Assembly (NCBI GenBank): GCA_936432065.2
Contig: OW386285.2
Span: 39,177,920-39,241,919, forward strand
Reading direction: 5' to 3'
DNA: 64,000 nucleotides
Source of the DNA: Rutpela maculata
Taxonomy: Eukaryota; Arthropoda; Insecta; Coleoptera; Cerambycidae
Made by a program: the position numbers and the translations under genes. How positions within the stretch are numbered: the first letter of the stretch is position 1; each line of letters starts with the position of its first letter. Positions 13,206 through 25,121 of the stretch are shown piece after piece. The notes beneath the pieces were generated by a model. It saw only the letters and a list, made by a program, of their open reading frames with translations. It made no database searches and had not been told where the DNA came from.

Positions 13206-14061
13206 AAAGACGTTTCTGTCATAATTTCTGTGCCTTTTATTCTATAAAAATAGTTAAAAAAAATTATTTGAAAGACTAATTTATTAATAGTCTAAGGAGA
13301 AAAAAATTTTTCTCTACGACTTGAAGGTATTCCAAAACAATTGCGACTCAATTTTCAAATTTGTTATTGTATTTTAGGCGTTGTTATAAGCATTTCTACT
13401 TGAAATTTGATATGACGTTGATTAGTTCCACTAGAAGCACATTTTTTTAAGTTATCTGGTATCGTAACAGAAAACCAGATTGTTGGTTATGAAATTGCGA
13501 AGAAAATTGGAACTGTGCCATCTTTTTCGTAAATAACAAAACAATTAAGATCGATCTTTTTTAAACAGTTGACAATAACTTAAGTGATAATATATATGAT
13601 TTAATGAAACTTTCGAAAAATATGATTCTAGGGAAACAAAATACCTAATTTTCAGTCAAAATGTAAATATTTTTAAACATTTCTGTTAATACCACTAAAA
13701 AGTACAAAACACCCCCATATTCTAAAAACAATTATGTTGTTCGGCGACTTAATGTACTTAAACAATTGCGATCTTTAGGCACTATTATACATTTTTTTAT
13801 TTTAAATTAGACATTTATTATTATTATTACTGTTATTTTCGTGAATTGCTTAAGGATGATTGATCGTAATTGTTTTTATTTTCCGCAACTTAACAATTTG
13901 AGTAAGAATATTTTAGTTTTGTTCGCAATTTCATAACGAACAATCTGTTTTCAATATATTGCGAATTTTTGTTTAAAACCAGAGATATTTTAGAAGAATT
14001 GCGAAAAACACAGTATGACACCTTTTGAAAAAATACTGTAGGTATTGTACAATCGGCAAAT
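13206..14061. repeat. AT-rich region with an imperfect foldback
   Basis: Non-coding. 13470-13570 and 13860-13960 form imperfect inverted arms sharing CAGATTGTT.GTTATGAAATTGCGAA and, further in, ACAATTA.GATC. Repeated ATTGCGA words occur elsewhere. This looks like an old foldback element without clear ends or target duplication. Confidence 0.5.
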
Positions 14062-14774
14062 AAAAACCGCTGCCCAAGGAATCACTACTTCCACATCCAG
14101 ATTCTCTATCCAAGTCACTCACAACGAAAAAACTTTGTATGTGAAAATAATTGTTTATGGAACTTTAATAATATAATATTTGAAATCCTCTACCCCAAAA
14201 ACCCATAAAACGATACCCCACATCGGTAGTGGGGTGGGGGTGGTGATAGGGGGGTGGTAGTGGGGGGTGGATGAAGTAAAAAAATATTTTGAGGTTTCTG
14301 GTTCCTGTACATACACTAAATCATTTTTTTTTCATCCCCTTTAATAAGGAGGTGGGGGTGGTAATGGGGGTGGCTAATGCCAAAAATTTTTTTGAGACCT
14401 TAGCTTCTCTTGTGTATACTAAATACCAATTTCATGGACTCTTACCTGCTTGATTTACCCATTTACCCCAAATTTACCCCAATTTACCCCCCAACCCTTC
14501 GACGGAACAAGATGAAAATAGTCTAGTCTAGTTCTAGATCTCGTTAAAGTACATACGTGTACCAAATTTCAACTCAATATCTTAAACGGTTCCAGAGTAA
14601 ACGTGCGCACAAAAAAAAGTTACAGACAGACCGACAGACAGACAGACAGAAAATTTTTTTTCGCTCAAACTTAAAATCTCGACGTTTCATGACATTTTAA
14701 GCCTATTTGGACAATAAAAATTTTAAAAAAATGTTTTGTCGTTACTATACTTCCACTGGACGTGGAAGTAAAAT
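14062..14774 (+). mobile_element. Family X copy 6, full length
   Basis: Plus-oriented, with AAAAACCGCTGCCC start, ACTTCCACATCCAG, four or more G-runs at 14229-14272 and again at 14348-14368, ACAGACCGACAGACAGACAG near 14627-14646, and a terminal stem of ACTTCCAC paired with GTGGAAGT around TGGAC. Confidence 0.87.
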
Positions 14775-15527
14775 TGCCCAAAGTAGATCATGTTTTTACG
14801 ATTAAAGAAATTAAAGAAATAAAAAGACATGTATTTCTCGAAAAAGGCAGATAGAAAATTGCATTTAGTGCAATGTATACATAAGTTTCATTGACTTTTA
14901 TTATAGACTTTTTTCGGTTGGTCTTTGAATATGAATGCGGAGGAAGCAATTATGTTGTCTAATTATTTCTAGCACGACTAATAAAAATATGAAGGGGATT
15001 CAATATTTGACACCTTAAGCCAAAAATGTATAAATATTTAAAAACAGCGCCGCTACTCGACTGTGCTACCAATATTAAAATATTAAAATTATGTGTTTTA
15101 AATATGGCAGAAAATTTTAAAAGTTGTTAATTTCAACTCAACATGTGGCAGGTCATAAAGTCATTATTAGCTCTGCAAATGGTTTGGGCTTGAAAATGAA
15201 ATGCAGGTCATTTTATCTCTCGACAACCTTTAATGGATCTAAATGCAAAGCAATCGGATTCACAACAAAAAAGATCCTATTATAAGTGAATATGATACTA
15301 TAAATATATTAAATCGTACCTCTGAAATAAAAGAAGTAGGTGTCAGCTTGAAAAATAATTTTAGCTACCGAGGAGGAGGTGTTGGTCAAGTATTCGTAAT
15401 ATAAACATCACCACCCCATTGGTTGTTTATTTTATTAGTCACTGAAACGTAAATTGTTGACACAAAAAATCGTACTAGTAAATTCAAAACATTAACTTTT
15501 ACTACAAGCTGCCATATATTACTTATA
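14775..15527. other. Non-coding region before the LINE
   Basis: AT-rich. No frame or repeat is recognised. The retroelement reading frame starts abruptly near 15530, so the boundary there is a 5' truncation point. Confidence 0.45.
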
Positions 15528-16859
15528 TTGCTACAAAGAGCAAGACCTATTGCGCTAATTTCCAATGTTGCCAAATTGCTTGAAAAGATACTAAAAAATA
15601 GAATTGTGAAATTTTTAGATAAATTTAATATTATATCTAACAGGCAATTTGGTTTCAGGGAAAGAAAGTCCACAGAAGATGCTATAGCCTATTTAACGGG
15701 GTTAATTTATAGAAAATTAGATAATAATAAGCCATCTCTGTGTGTTTTTGTAGACTTAGCAAAGGCATTTGATACTGTCTGTCACAAGCGATTATTGTCA
15801 AAAATGCAGAAACTCGGGTTTCGGGGAAATGCTTTCCAACTCATAAAAAGTTATCTTACAGGGAGGACCCAATATGTACGAATTAATGAGGCTCTAAGTA
15901 ATTCACGAATTATAAATTGGGGTGTCCCTCAAGGAACTGTTTTAGGGCCGATTTTATTTATTATTTATATAAATAGTCTACTTACCCTTAATAGTGCAGG
16001 AGAAATTTTGAGCTTTGCTGATGACACCGCTATATTTTATAGTGCAGACACGTGGCAAGACCTAAAACAAATAGTAGAGAAGGATTTCAAAAACATCAAA
16101 AATTGGTTTGACACAAATATCTTAACTATAAATAACATGAAAACCAAATACCTTCCTTTTACATCCTTAGTGAATAATCTCCCAAATTTCGGTCCTTTGA
16201 ACATATCATCAAATCTAATAATTGAGGAAGCAAAATCGATGAAATATTTGGGTATTGTGATTGACAAACACCTTCGTTGGGATTTGCAAGTAAATTATAT
16301 TACAAATAAAACTAGATATTTATTATCACGTTTCAAATTCCTGAAACAGTACCTAAGTATTAGTCAATTAAAGACATTATATTTTGCATTAATACAGACG
16401 CATTTCACCTATGGAATAATAGGTTGGGGAGCAGTGGCAAATTGTTATTTGAATAAATTAATGGTTTTACAAAAGTGGTTTTTAAAAATTATATTAAATA
16501 AAGAATATACTTATTCAAGTAATAGTTTGCTACAAGAAATGGCTGTTATGGACATCCGTCAATTATATGGTTACTCTCTTCTAATGAACCTTCAAAAAAC
16601 CAAAAATATAGATTTTAAGAAACATGGTTATGACACCCGACTAAAAAATATAATTACAGTAAAACCAAAAGTTTATAAAACAGTTGGTGTAAAGAATCAC
16701 ACTTATTTATCTGTAAAATTATATGACTACTTACCTGATGATATAAGAAATGTGAAAAATATGTTTATGTTTAAAAAGAAAGTAAAAACATGGATTTTGG
16801 AATTTCCTAGGAACCAAATGAATAATATCCTTCAAGGCAATTTTTTGAGAAGTTATTGA
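15528..16859 (+). CDS. Non-LTR retrotransposon reverse transcriptase, 5' truncated but open
   Basis: A 443-codon uninterrupted frame encodes the RT core and thumb of a jockey/CR1-like polymerase, which copies element RNA by target-primed reverse transcription. Visible motifs are RPIALISNVAKLLEK at residues 6-20, FGFRERKSTEDAI at 41-53, the first catalytic Asp in VDLAKAFD (75-82), GVPQGTVLGP (132-141), the FADD catalytic box (163-166), and KYLGIVIDKHLRW after it. The C-terminus contains a VKLYDYLPDDIRNVK block. The frame opens with TTG and no upstream ATG or endonuclease domain is present, so this is a 5'-truncated copy. Absence of stops and intact Asp residues suggest a comparatively recent insertion. 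The 3' end is complete, with a (TTA)n tail. Confidence 0.9.
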   Translation: MLQRARPIALISNVAKLLEKILKNRIVKFLDKFNIISNRQFGFRERKSTEDAIAYLTGLIYRKLDNNKPSLCVFVDLAKAFDTVCHKRLLSKMQKLGFRGNAFQLIKSYLTGRTQYVRINEALSNSRIINWGVPQGTVLGPILFIIYINSLLTLNSAGEILSFADDTAIFYSADTWQDLKQIVEKDFKNIKNWFDTNILTINNMKTKYLPFTSLVNNLPNFGPLNISSNLIIEEAKSMKYLGIVIDKHLRWDLQVNYITNKTRYLLSRFKFLKQYLSISQLKTLYFALIQTHFTYGIIGWGAVANCYLNKLMVLQKWFLKIILNKEYTYSSNSLLQEMAVMDIRQLYGYSLLMNLQKTKNIDFKKHGYDTRLKNIITVKPKVYKTVGVKNHTYLSVKLYDYLPDDIRNVKNMFMFKKKVKTWILEFPRNQMNNILQGNFLRSY

Positions 16860-17141
16860 GATTTATATGATGTGTTTATTTACTTATCGTTATTTATTAA
16901 GTTATGTGGTATGTGTATATTTGATTTTATAGTGTCTAGTATGTAAGTAAATGTATATGTGTATGTATGTGTAAATATTATATTATACATAGATATTAGA
17001 TATAAATGTAATAATAAAATGTCCACACTCCCAACATCACAAACAAGTATCTACTAGAATACTTCTGTGAAACCTGAGTGTTTATTTGGAAAATTTCTTT
17101 CTTTGTCAAATGATGTATCTAATCTTTTAAATTCAAATAAA

Positions 17142-17184
<43 letters not shown>
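16860..17184 (+). repeat. 3' UTR and (TTA)n tail of the LINE
   Basis: About 280 bp of AT-rich untranslated sequence with AATAAA at 17011, then AATAAACATT and about 14 TTA/ATT triplets (17143-17184). The ending is shared with the LINE at 741-976 although the proteins differ. Confidence 0.75.
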
Positions 17185-17186
<2 letters not shown>

Positions 17187-19560
17187 AATTACCTATGGAA
17201 ACGAAAAAGAAGTTTTAGGTAAATATATAGGGTGTCTCACTTAAAATTCCTGGTACCATTTTATTGATAACTAAAAGAGATATTTGAATTCTGTTGGATG
17301 TATTCATCAAAATATATAAATGACTTCAGTTTTTAATAAAAACGATCTCTCTACAAATTAAGATATAGATAACGTTGTGATGCAAAGCAATTTTTAAGGA
17401 CTTAATGGATTTCCCATAATAATACATTCAACCGTGCAAATAAAAAAATTACATAATTTATATTTATTTGACATAATCTTATTTTAAACTTATCGAAAAG
17501 ATATTTATTATTTATTGTATTCCTATAATATCGACGTTATTTTAATAGTTTATTACATCTTTTGGGTGAAATACTTGAAAATAAATAATTTTTGTAGATC
17601 AAAGGAAATAAGTTTAACAATAATGGGTAACCTGAGATCTGTTTTTAATCATACCAAAAACTAATCAATCTTTCATGGAAAGCGTAGAGGAAATGGATCA
17701 TGCTGTAGTTTGAGAATTCCTATCCCGAAATGGATAAGGAAGCGTCGACTAAACGGTATACAAAATCAAACACTAGATTCTTATGCAGAATTTTCTATCG
17801 GATTCAAATTTCGACGGTTTATATGGAATTGCAAAAATAGAACAAAAAGTATTTGTCTGCAAAAACTGCAAAAAATATGAAAATATGTATGCAATTATCT
17901 TTTTAGTTCTTACTCAGTATTGCCATTAAAAATATCAAACGTATATTTCAATAAAACAGCATTCAAACTGTTTTTTAGCTGTAGCCAGACTAAAAGTGAA
18001 CATTACATGAACTTTTATAGTAAATATTTAGAGTTGACTTTTCTATTTAATGATTGATTTTAATTGCCTTCAAGTAAATATATCCCATGCACTAAGATTC
18101 TTTTACATTGTACGTGTCATTAGTTAGTGCGTTTTACTAGGCTTCTTAAATTATTGTTTCAGACAGCTTCATAGAAAACATAGTTCCAATAATGATGAAA
18201 AAAGGACCAAAGCCTGAAAGTTTCAATTTACATTCATTTTGTAAGACTTACAAACTGCTGTCGTTATTATCGTTGCAGTGCAGCAAAACCGCAATGCAAA
18301 CGAATTTATGAAAACAATTATGAATAATGGTACGTCGTATTTTTGTGTGCTTCTTCAAAAACTTAATAAAATTTTGTTCTGAAATTATAATGAAACAGTT
18401 CGTACAATATGCAGTTAATATAAAACGCCTCTAGCGATCACTCTGTATGATGGATATGGTCCAATTTCAATCAAGTATTCTGCTATTACATCAAATAAGG
18501 ATCATAATGCATTTGTAGTTTTTCTATCATTTTTTTTTTCATTTGGGCAATAATAAAAATTTAATAATATAGTTAAATTTCTTTTGAGAAAAATCATAAA
18601 ACATTATTTCTTATTATTTAGTCTCATATAATGTTATTTTTCAATTTGTTCACGACATATAAAATCTTGTCATTAGCAAACATTTTTGACTTAGTGAAAA
18701 TTTCACTTTCCTTGAAACCAAAGTGCTACTTAAAATTTCTTTAAGAAAAATACGTACTTATATATCTGCTTTCTATTTAAAAAATAAGTCAGTCTTCAGT
18801 TAGTCAAATCTTTCTCGTTATTATTAGACACTTTACGATTACCTAGGTAAAATTTTATTACGGTCGCTCAGTTAAATTCTGTAAAAATAGCGCGAAAATG
18901 ATAATATCTACAGTTTATTCCCAATGATTCATCTTCAGGTAGTTAGTTTCAAAACTTAGAACACGTAATGAAAATAGATTATATGCACTTTATATTATTA
19001 TTTTGTGTTTGTACATTTTAGCATGTTTTATCAAGTATGCTTTCTTTTCATGTTTGATTTAATAAATAGGCACTTAGTTATTGTTAATTTTTTAAATTCT
19101 CTTAATATTATACAGTATGTCCACCGATTAAATTCGGAAGAAAGGAAACTTTTTATCTGCAAGTTTTTTTCAGGAAAAGCAAGAAATTTATATTAATTAT
19201 AAGAAAATGGATCAAATAAAAACTTTTTATTTTCATGCTCATACTAGGCTTTCAGAAACAATAAGATCATAATCCGTAAAAGTAATTATAATCTGCACCA
19301 GTAGTACAACCACACCAAATTTATCCAATATTCAATTCTATGCAATATATGTTTTACTAAAAGATAAATATGAAAGATTTTGCTTAAAAGAAAAAGTGAA
19401 AACATAACAGCACCTATTAAAAATTTCACTGGAAGATTATTATACTCTTCGCAACTAGGAAAACGTTGGTGACTGAATTCTGAACGACTTTCAAAATGTC
19501 CATCCGTCCGTCCGTCCGTCTGTCGGTATGTCCGTCCTTCACGTTTACTTTAAGCACGGT
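17185..19560. other. AT-rich region, no gene recognised
   Basis: Near 17229 the words ATAGGGTGTCTCACTTAAAA resemble the CAGGGTG-type starts common at insect transposon ends. A TCCG/TCCGTCTG microsatellite lies at 19500-19540, reminiscent of the X microsatellite. Short open frames occur only by chance. Confidence 0.4.
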
Positions 19561-19574
19561 AACATAAGAGTGAA

Positions 19575-20700
19575 AAGTCCGATTGTATTTAATATTATTT
19601 TTCATTATATATATTTTTTGCTGTGCAAATTATGTAAGTATGGAAAACTATTATTAAGACCATAAGCAATATTCGTGATTTTTTTTCGGGCTGAGGCAAT
19701 GCGATTTAATATCTTTTTGGAGTAATGAAAAATTTAATTTAGCAATTATAGAAAGTTAAAGAGCCAGAAAATTTCTTTGGATTTATCAAAGTAAAAACCG
19801 CTGCCCAAGGAATCACTACTTCCACATCCGGATTTTCTATCCAAGTCACACAACGAAAAAATTTTGTATCTGGAAATAATTGTTTATGGAACTTTAATAA
19901 TATAATATTTGAAATCCTCTACCCCAAAAACCCTTAAAACGATACCCCACATCGGTAGTGGGGTGGGGGTGGTGACAGGGGGTGGGAGTGGGGGGGTGGA
20001 TAAAGTAAAAAAATATTTTGAGGTTTCTAGTTCTTGTACACACTCTAAATCACATTTTTTTTTATCCCCTTTAATAATGGGGTGGGGGTGGTAATGGGGG
20101 TGGCTAATGCCAAAATTTTTTTTTGAGACCTTAGCTTCTCTTGTATATACTAAATACCAATTTTATGGACTCTTACCTGCTTGATTTACCTATTTTCCCC
20201 AAATTTACCCCAATTTACCCCCCAACCCTTCGACGGAACAAGATGAAAATATAATCTAGTTCTAGATCTCGTTAAAATACATATGTGTACCAAATTTCAA
20301 GTCAATATCTCAAACGGTTCCAGAGTAAACGTGTGCACAAAAAAAGTTACAGACCGACAGACCGACAGACCGACAGACAGAAATTTTTTTTTCGCTCAAA
20401 CTTGAAATCTCGACGTTTCATGACATTCTAAGCCTATTTGAACAATAAAAATTTTTAAAAATTTTTTTGTCGTTACTATACTTCCACTGGATGTGGAAGT
20501 AAAATTATATAATTTGACAACAATCCCCAGATTATCCTAATTTTTTCTAAAATTGAATGTTTAAAGACTTAAAAAACATACTAAATCTCATTGCCTCGGT
20601 CAAAAGAAATGACGAATATTGCTTGTGGTCTCAATAATAGTTTCCCATACATAGTTGCCCAGAAAAGTAGGATAACATACAAAAAAAATGTATTGTTAAT
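19575..20700. repeat. Foldback pair flanking family X copy 7
   Basis: The left arm (about 19630-19715, containing ACTATTATTAAGACCATAAG, CAATATTCGT and GAGGCAATG) is repeated inverted at about 20585-20660. Homology extends weakly beyond on both sides. The X copy at 19793-20505 sits in the loop, so X appears to have inserted into an older foldback element. Confidence 0.6.
19793..20505 (+). mobile_element. Family X copy 7, full length
   Basis: Plus-oriented. It has AAAAACCGCTGCCC, ACTTCCACATCCGG, G-run blocks at 19957-19998 and 20077-20103, CCGACAGACCGACAGACCGA at about 20354-20373, and the terminal hairpin near 20480-20500 (ACTTCCAC/GTGGAAGT, loop TGGAT), then AAAAT. Confidence 0.88.
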
Positions 20701-20856
20701 TTTTTTTGTTAAAATAAAACTTAAAAATATTTAAAAAAACGATATGATTGTTTCAACGTATATGTTCACGTTTCGGCGAAGCGTTCGTTTTTTTTTTTCA
20801 ACTCTAATATACCGGATACCCACGAGATCAGTTACACCACCACATCTTTTATTTTT

Positions 20857-21168
20857 AAGGAATCACTACTTCCACATCCAAATTTCCCATCCAAGTCTCT
20901 TTAATCGAAAACATCTTGATACTATATTTGCACTCTAGTAAGCGAAACTAATCGCTCATAAAATTTTAATATAATATTTGAAATCGTCGATAATATGTGA
21001 AGTCGTCAATTAAGTTAAACTGTCCGAATGAAAATGTGCGACAAATAAAGGTACAGACAGAAGAACAGATACAAATTTTTTTTTCTGTCAAATTTAAGTC
21101 TCGACGATTCATTGCATTCTAAACTTATTTCAACAAAAAAAAAATGTGTTTTTTTACGATCACTATAA
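20857..21168 (+). mobile_element. Family X copy 8, internally deleted and diverged
   Basis: Retains AAGGAATCACTACTTCCACATCCA at the 5' side, then jumps to ACAGACAGAAGAACAGA, the TCGACG..TTCATTGCATTCTAA block and a degraded GATCACTATA end. About 310 bp. The G-rich blocks have been lost. Confidence 0.7.
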
Positions 21169-21243
21169 TAGTAATACTTTTCGATTGACTAGTGCGGGCA
21201 CTTACTAGGTATTATAAACTTAAATACGACTTTCATTTTTCCT

Positions 21244-21453
21244 GTGCAACCGTTGAACCGTTCGCATCATGTCTTTCTCAAAAAGAATATCCGAGCCAAA
21301 ACTTTTGAACTTCATTGCACCTCAGCTTGTGAAAAGTACAATGGTGTAGATTGTACTAATTGTAAACCTGCGGAAGATTTAATAGATACTAACGGAACAA
21401 ATGAAACTTTGGAAGTTGACGAAACAAATTCATTTGATGAGTCTTTACTATAA
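21244..21453 (+). CDS. Small acidic Cys-containing ORF, possible terminal exon
   Basis: A 69-residue frame starting CTG/ATG-like within 21244-21271 contains LHCTSACEKY, then DCTNCKPAEDL and an acidic tail ending VDETNSFDESLL before TAA. Four closely spaced Cys suggest a metal-binding or disulphide segment. Several AATAAA signals follow (21453-21490). The amino-acid composition looks more like real protein than the surrounding AT-rich noise, but no homologue is recognised and no convincing splice acceptor is seen upstream. It could be the last exon of a host gene or of a transposon. Confidence 0.3.
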   Translation: MQPLNRSHHVFLKKNIRAKTFELHCTSACEKYNGVDCTNCKPAEDLIDTNGTNETLEVDETNSFDESLL

Positions 21454-23700
21454 ATAAAATTATGGTTACAATATTTATACTTTAAATAAAATAAGTGTTA
21501 TACTTGTAACTATGTATATAAACTTATTTCAATCCTTTGAATCAGTTGTCCCATTTTTATCATTACCAAATAAGAATTGTGAAAAACAAAAATTTTCCGG
21601 AAAACTTTTTCACATTCTTAATCTAAAAATTATATTGAACCTTTAAAAATGGTATAGCTGTATAGGTTCCATATGTTTTTATAATAATATATCTAGTTCA
21701 CGCTCATTTTTTGAATTTTCATGTATTTTGTAATGTGCAAAAAATGTAGTACATTATTTATCGTGAAAAACTGCCTGCAACTCGGAAAATTAGCAAGTTA
21801 CAAAAACATTCCAAGAGACAAAAAATATTTAGAAGTCCTCAATGCATAACGTTTAAATTTTTTCAAATTTTTAAGTTACTTATTTTAGCGCTACAATTTC
21901 AAAAAAAAGGGTGGTTTTTCATGTTTTTCCGGAAAAACTCGGTGAAAACACACTTTACAGGGAATCTGCAAATAAAAAAAGGCTTGTATTTCGATGATAT
22001 ATTCACCTGAATTTTTTCAGATTTTTTTTTCAACTTTTACATTTTCCCTCCCCCACTTTTATGGATTTTGGAGTGGCCATATCTCGAAAAATATGCATTT
22101 TTAGAAAAAAATCATAAGAGTAAAAACATTATTTTGGGTCAAAAAGGTAAACATATTGGTTTATTACATTTTTGACCTAATTCTACAAGTTACGGAACCC
22201 ATGATAAAAGGCCCCTTCCGATCATCTCCTACTCTAATCTTTTTTCAACATTTTTATTAACTTCATTACAAACACAAGGTCAAAATCCATTCATTAGCAC
22301 TCAAATTAGATGTTATGGAATCCAGATATATTTTATACTTTGATATGACAGAAAAAATTACATATATAGAGTGTTTTTAATTTTAATTTATTACTTATAT
22401 TCCTTAAATTAACGGACGGAGCTATAGTTTCCTAATATCATTTGTTAAATCCATTAAATAGTTCAATTGAAATAATTTGTATAAAATTGCATGAAAATAA
22501 AATTATTAAAATTCAACATAAATATTTAATAGTTTAAAAACTATATATTTTGTGAATATAAGTAATATGAAAAATTGATTTATTTGATATAATCAAATAT
22601 CAATTTAGTCAAAAAATCCTTATAATCACACATAATGCTAGAAATCCCGAAATTACATAGAGAAATAAAATGATTCTTTGTACCAAAGTAAATTTTTTTA
22701 AGTGGGACCATATTGGTAACAAGGTAGTACTACCATTAAGAAGGAAGATATTGATAAGCTAAGCTAACTTTGCATATCTGACAGGTACAACTGAAATTAC
22801 CGTCCATATATAATTGAACTAAGGTGGTTTTGAAAACTGAAATATTTAGCTCATCAAACTGTTAGGTCGGCTTATCGATATTTTCACTGTATTACTTCCT
22901 CCACGTAATGGAGGTTTTTGACGAGTGTTGAGACTTAAAGAAAATGACATTTTTGATGATGGCCATAAAAAAGTATTATTTAAATTTTTTGCAGAGATTA
23001 ATGTAGAGATATTTACTAGAAATCGGGCAAAAACGCACTACCGCCTCTACGTTTTCCACCTCCTACGTCCCTCAGGCCGGTAATTTACTTAAAACATGTT
23101 AACCTCCATCTGTCATTTTTTTTTTTGTTAAATGCTTATCACTGAGATAATAGACATTTTAGACACATAGTACCTTATATGACGATGATGAAAATTTGAA
23201 GTAGAATCTAAAACTAAAATAATATACAGGGTGTTCCATTAAAAAAATACCACTTTATCTTGTCGCTTCGTATAAAAGCATGAACAAAATTTTATGTTAG
23301 TAAAAAATAATAGTTAATTTCATTTGGAACAACTTTTACTTTAACATTTATTACTTTAACATTTTTTTTGTTGTTTCCGAAAAATGTATACATTAATCAT
23401 GAACATTTAAATATATGGCTAACAATAAGTGTCTGTTCAGCACATTATTAGTATTATATTTATTTTTAGTAAGTATCACTTTTAATTTGATACACTCAAA
23501 AATACCCATTTGTGGCTAACTTGAATCTGTCGGAAGCAGAAACTCCTAAAAGTGCTTGCTGTAAAAAATATAACGTAGAGGGCGCTCTAGCACAGTATAA
23601 TAATACACAATCCGTGCATGCCACAAATATTGTAGAAAGTACCACAAGTAAAACTATGCATTTCTGGCAACTTTTCACACATTTTGCCTTTTGAGAAAAT
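21454..23700. other. AT-rich region with a hairpin and a CAGGGTG motif
   Basis: No genes. Phrases such as GGCCATATCTCGAAAAATATG (22075-22095) resemble repetitive insect transposon sequence. A CCTCCACGTAATGGAGG hairpin lies at 22909-22925. ATACAGGGTGTTCC at 23224 resembles a transposon terminus. The short open frames at 23496-23694 overlap on both strands and are not credible genes. Confidence 0.4.
22909..22925. repeat. Short perfect hairpin CCTCCA/TGGAGG
   Basis: A 6 bp stem around CGTAA, preceded by TTACTT. This layout (TTACT + stem rich in CTCC/GGAG) resembles the terminal hairpins of family X and of the element ending at 24093. It may be the end of a third related family. Confidence 0.4.
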
Positions 23701-23915
23701 AGTCGATTAACTTATTCTCTATGATAACGATTATTGTGAACCGTGACGGATAAATGGTCCTCCGAAGGATTTATAATAGATAGTCCGCTAAAATATGATG
23801 AATCACAGAGTTCTGGTGGATAAAGACTCTGGCATACGCGTGTATGTATGCCACAGTTTTGGAGTATCCCAGAAATGAGTTTGATGCACACACAGGTCTC
23901 CATAAATATGACGGC

Positions 23916-23922
<7 letters not shown>

Positions 23923-23965
<43 letters not shown>

Positions 23966-24093
23966 ACACACATACATTTTTCAAAAACAACTTTTTTGGG
24001 TTCCTGGGACCTCAAAACGTAAAGATTTGATGTTATCTCAATTTTCGATTTTGGACTAATTGTAGTAACCTCCCACAATTTTATTGTGGGGAG
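23923..24093 (-). mobile_element. Terminal fragment of element Y: (CA)n plus hairpin end
   Basis: A (CA)n tract (23923-23973) is followed by about 95 bp that is the reverse complement of 50070-50165, ending in a hairpin CCTCCCACAAT/ATTGTGGGGAG (24069-24093). The same terminus stands at 50055 next to (TG)n. The hairpin is the probable element end. No target duplication identified. Confidence 0.75.
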
Positions 24094-25121
24094 CTTAAAA
24101 AAAATATAAGCATAGTTCCGCATATTATTGGAAAAGGAATGTCGCCTAAAAGTAAATTCAAAGAGTAGGTACTTATTTCGCGGCATAACACTTTTCACCG
24201 TGTGTTTTCGTTTTTTTCTTGTGACGTTTGTATAATATTTAATTTGTTAAAGTGTCCAAGAATACTGACATTTTATTTTCTGTGGCTCTAGCCGTCATTA
24301 ACGTTTTAATATTCCTTTTCCTTTTTATTGTGCACGGTTGCTGGGATCATTTTGAGTCTGGTTTTTATTGCGAATTAGTCAAAAATGTATGTACGTTTTT
24401 GTATTTGGCTATCACCGGTTAAATTTGCCATTTGACGAAAAAAGTTTATTAGACCTTTTACAGTCATATTCTGGCTTATTTCTAGCATCATTAGCGAAAG
24501 CATAAGCCAAATTATGACAACTTGCCGCCATGTTTTATATCAATCAAGAAGAACCCGAACGACGCGCGACGGCCATTACGTTCATTTTCAGTACTTTATT
24601 AATTACACCTATAAAATAAATAACGTTTTGAGTTACTAATTCAATATTACTAACCTTACTATCGATTGTGCTTTTTGAAATTACAAAATGTTTGTATGTA
24701 TATATTTCAAATTAATTTAATTATACCTAAAATTTAGAAATTTCTGGAGGTCCCTTTGTTTTTATGAGTATTTTATAAGGCGCCGTTACACGGCGCGTGG
24801 TTCGCCGAACCACGCACCAGGTTCGTGGAAGCTCGCCTTCCAACATGAAACTATGTTTTTCTGATGGCCGTCCGGTGTTCGTGTCCCATGGTAAATCGTC
24901 TCATGGAAATAATTTTTCTTCATGGCAAAAAACGCCCTTGGCAATTTCAACTTTTCTTACCTAGAATTAGTTTTGGAGGGTGCGCCCCTTTTGTACTTTC
25001 CTCTTTTCGGTACTTAATATTTTGCCTCTTTAAAAGTCCATGTTGAGCGTACTTTCTAAAGTTGTGGTTACGACGTGACACGACGTTATGGCAATAATAA
25101 AACCACTAAATAAATAATAAA
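24094..25121. other. Region without recognised gene
   Basis: Mostly AT-rich. A motif GGCGCCGTTACACGGCGCG at 24779 opens a short fragment of the foldback family seen at 26546. Nothing else is recognised. Confidence 0.4.
24778..24840 (+). mobile_element. Fragment of the GGCGCC foldback family
   Basis: Starts AAGGCGCCGTTACACGGC and continues GGTTCGCCGAACCACG, the same terminal module as the element at 26546-27065, then loses similarity. A solo end or truncated copy. Confidence 0.6.

Noticed and set aside
23803..24198. 131-codon ORF across the (CA)n tract, and VCVCV frames at 50071-50268
   Set aside because: Dinucleotide repeat artefacts.
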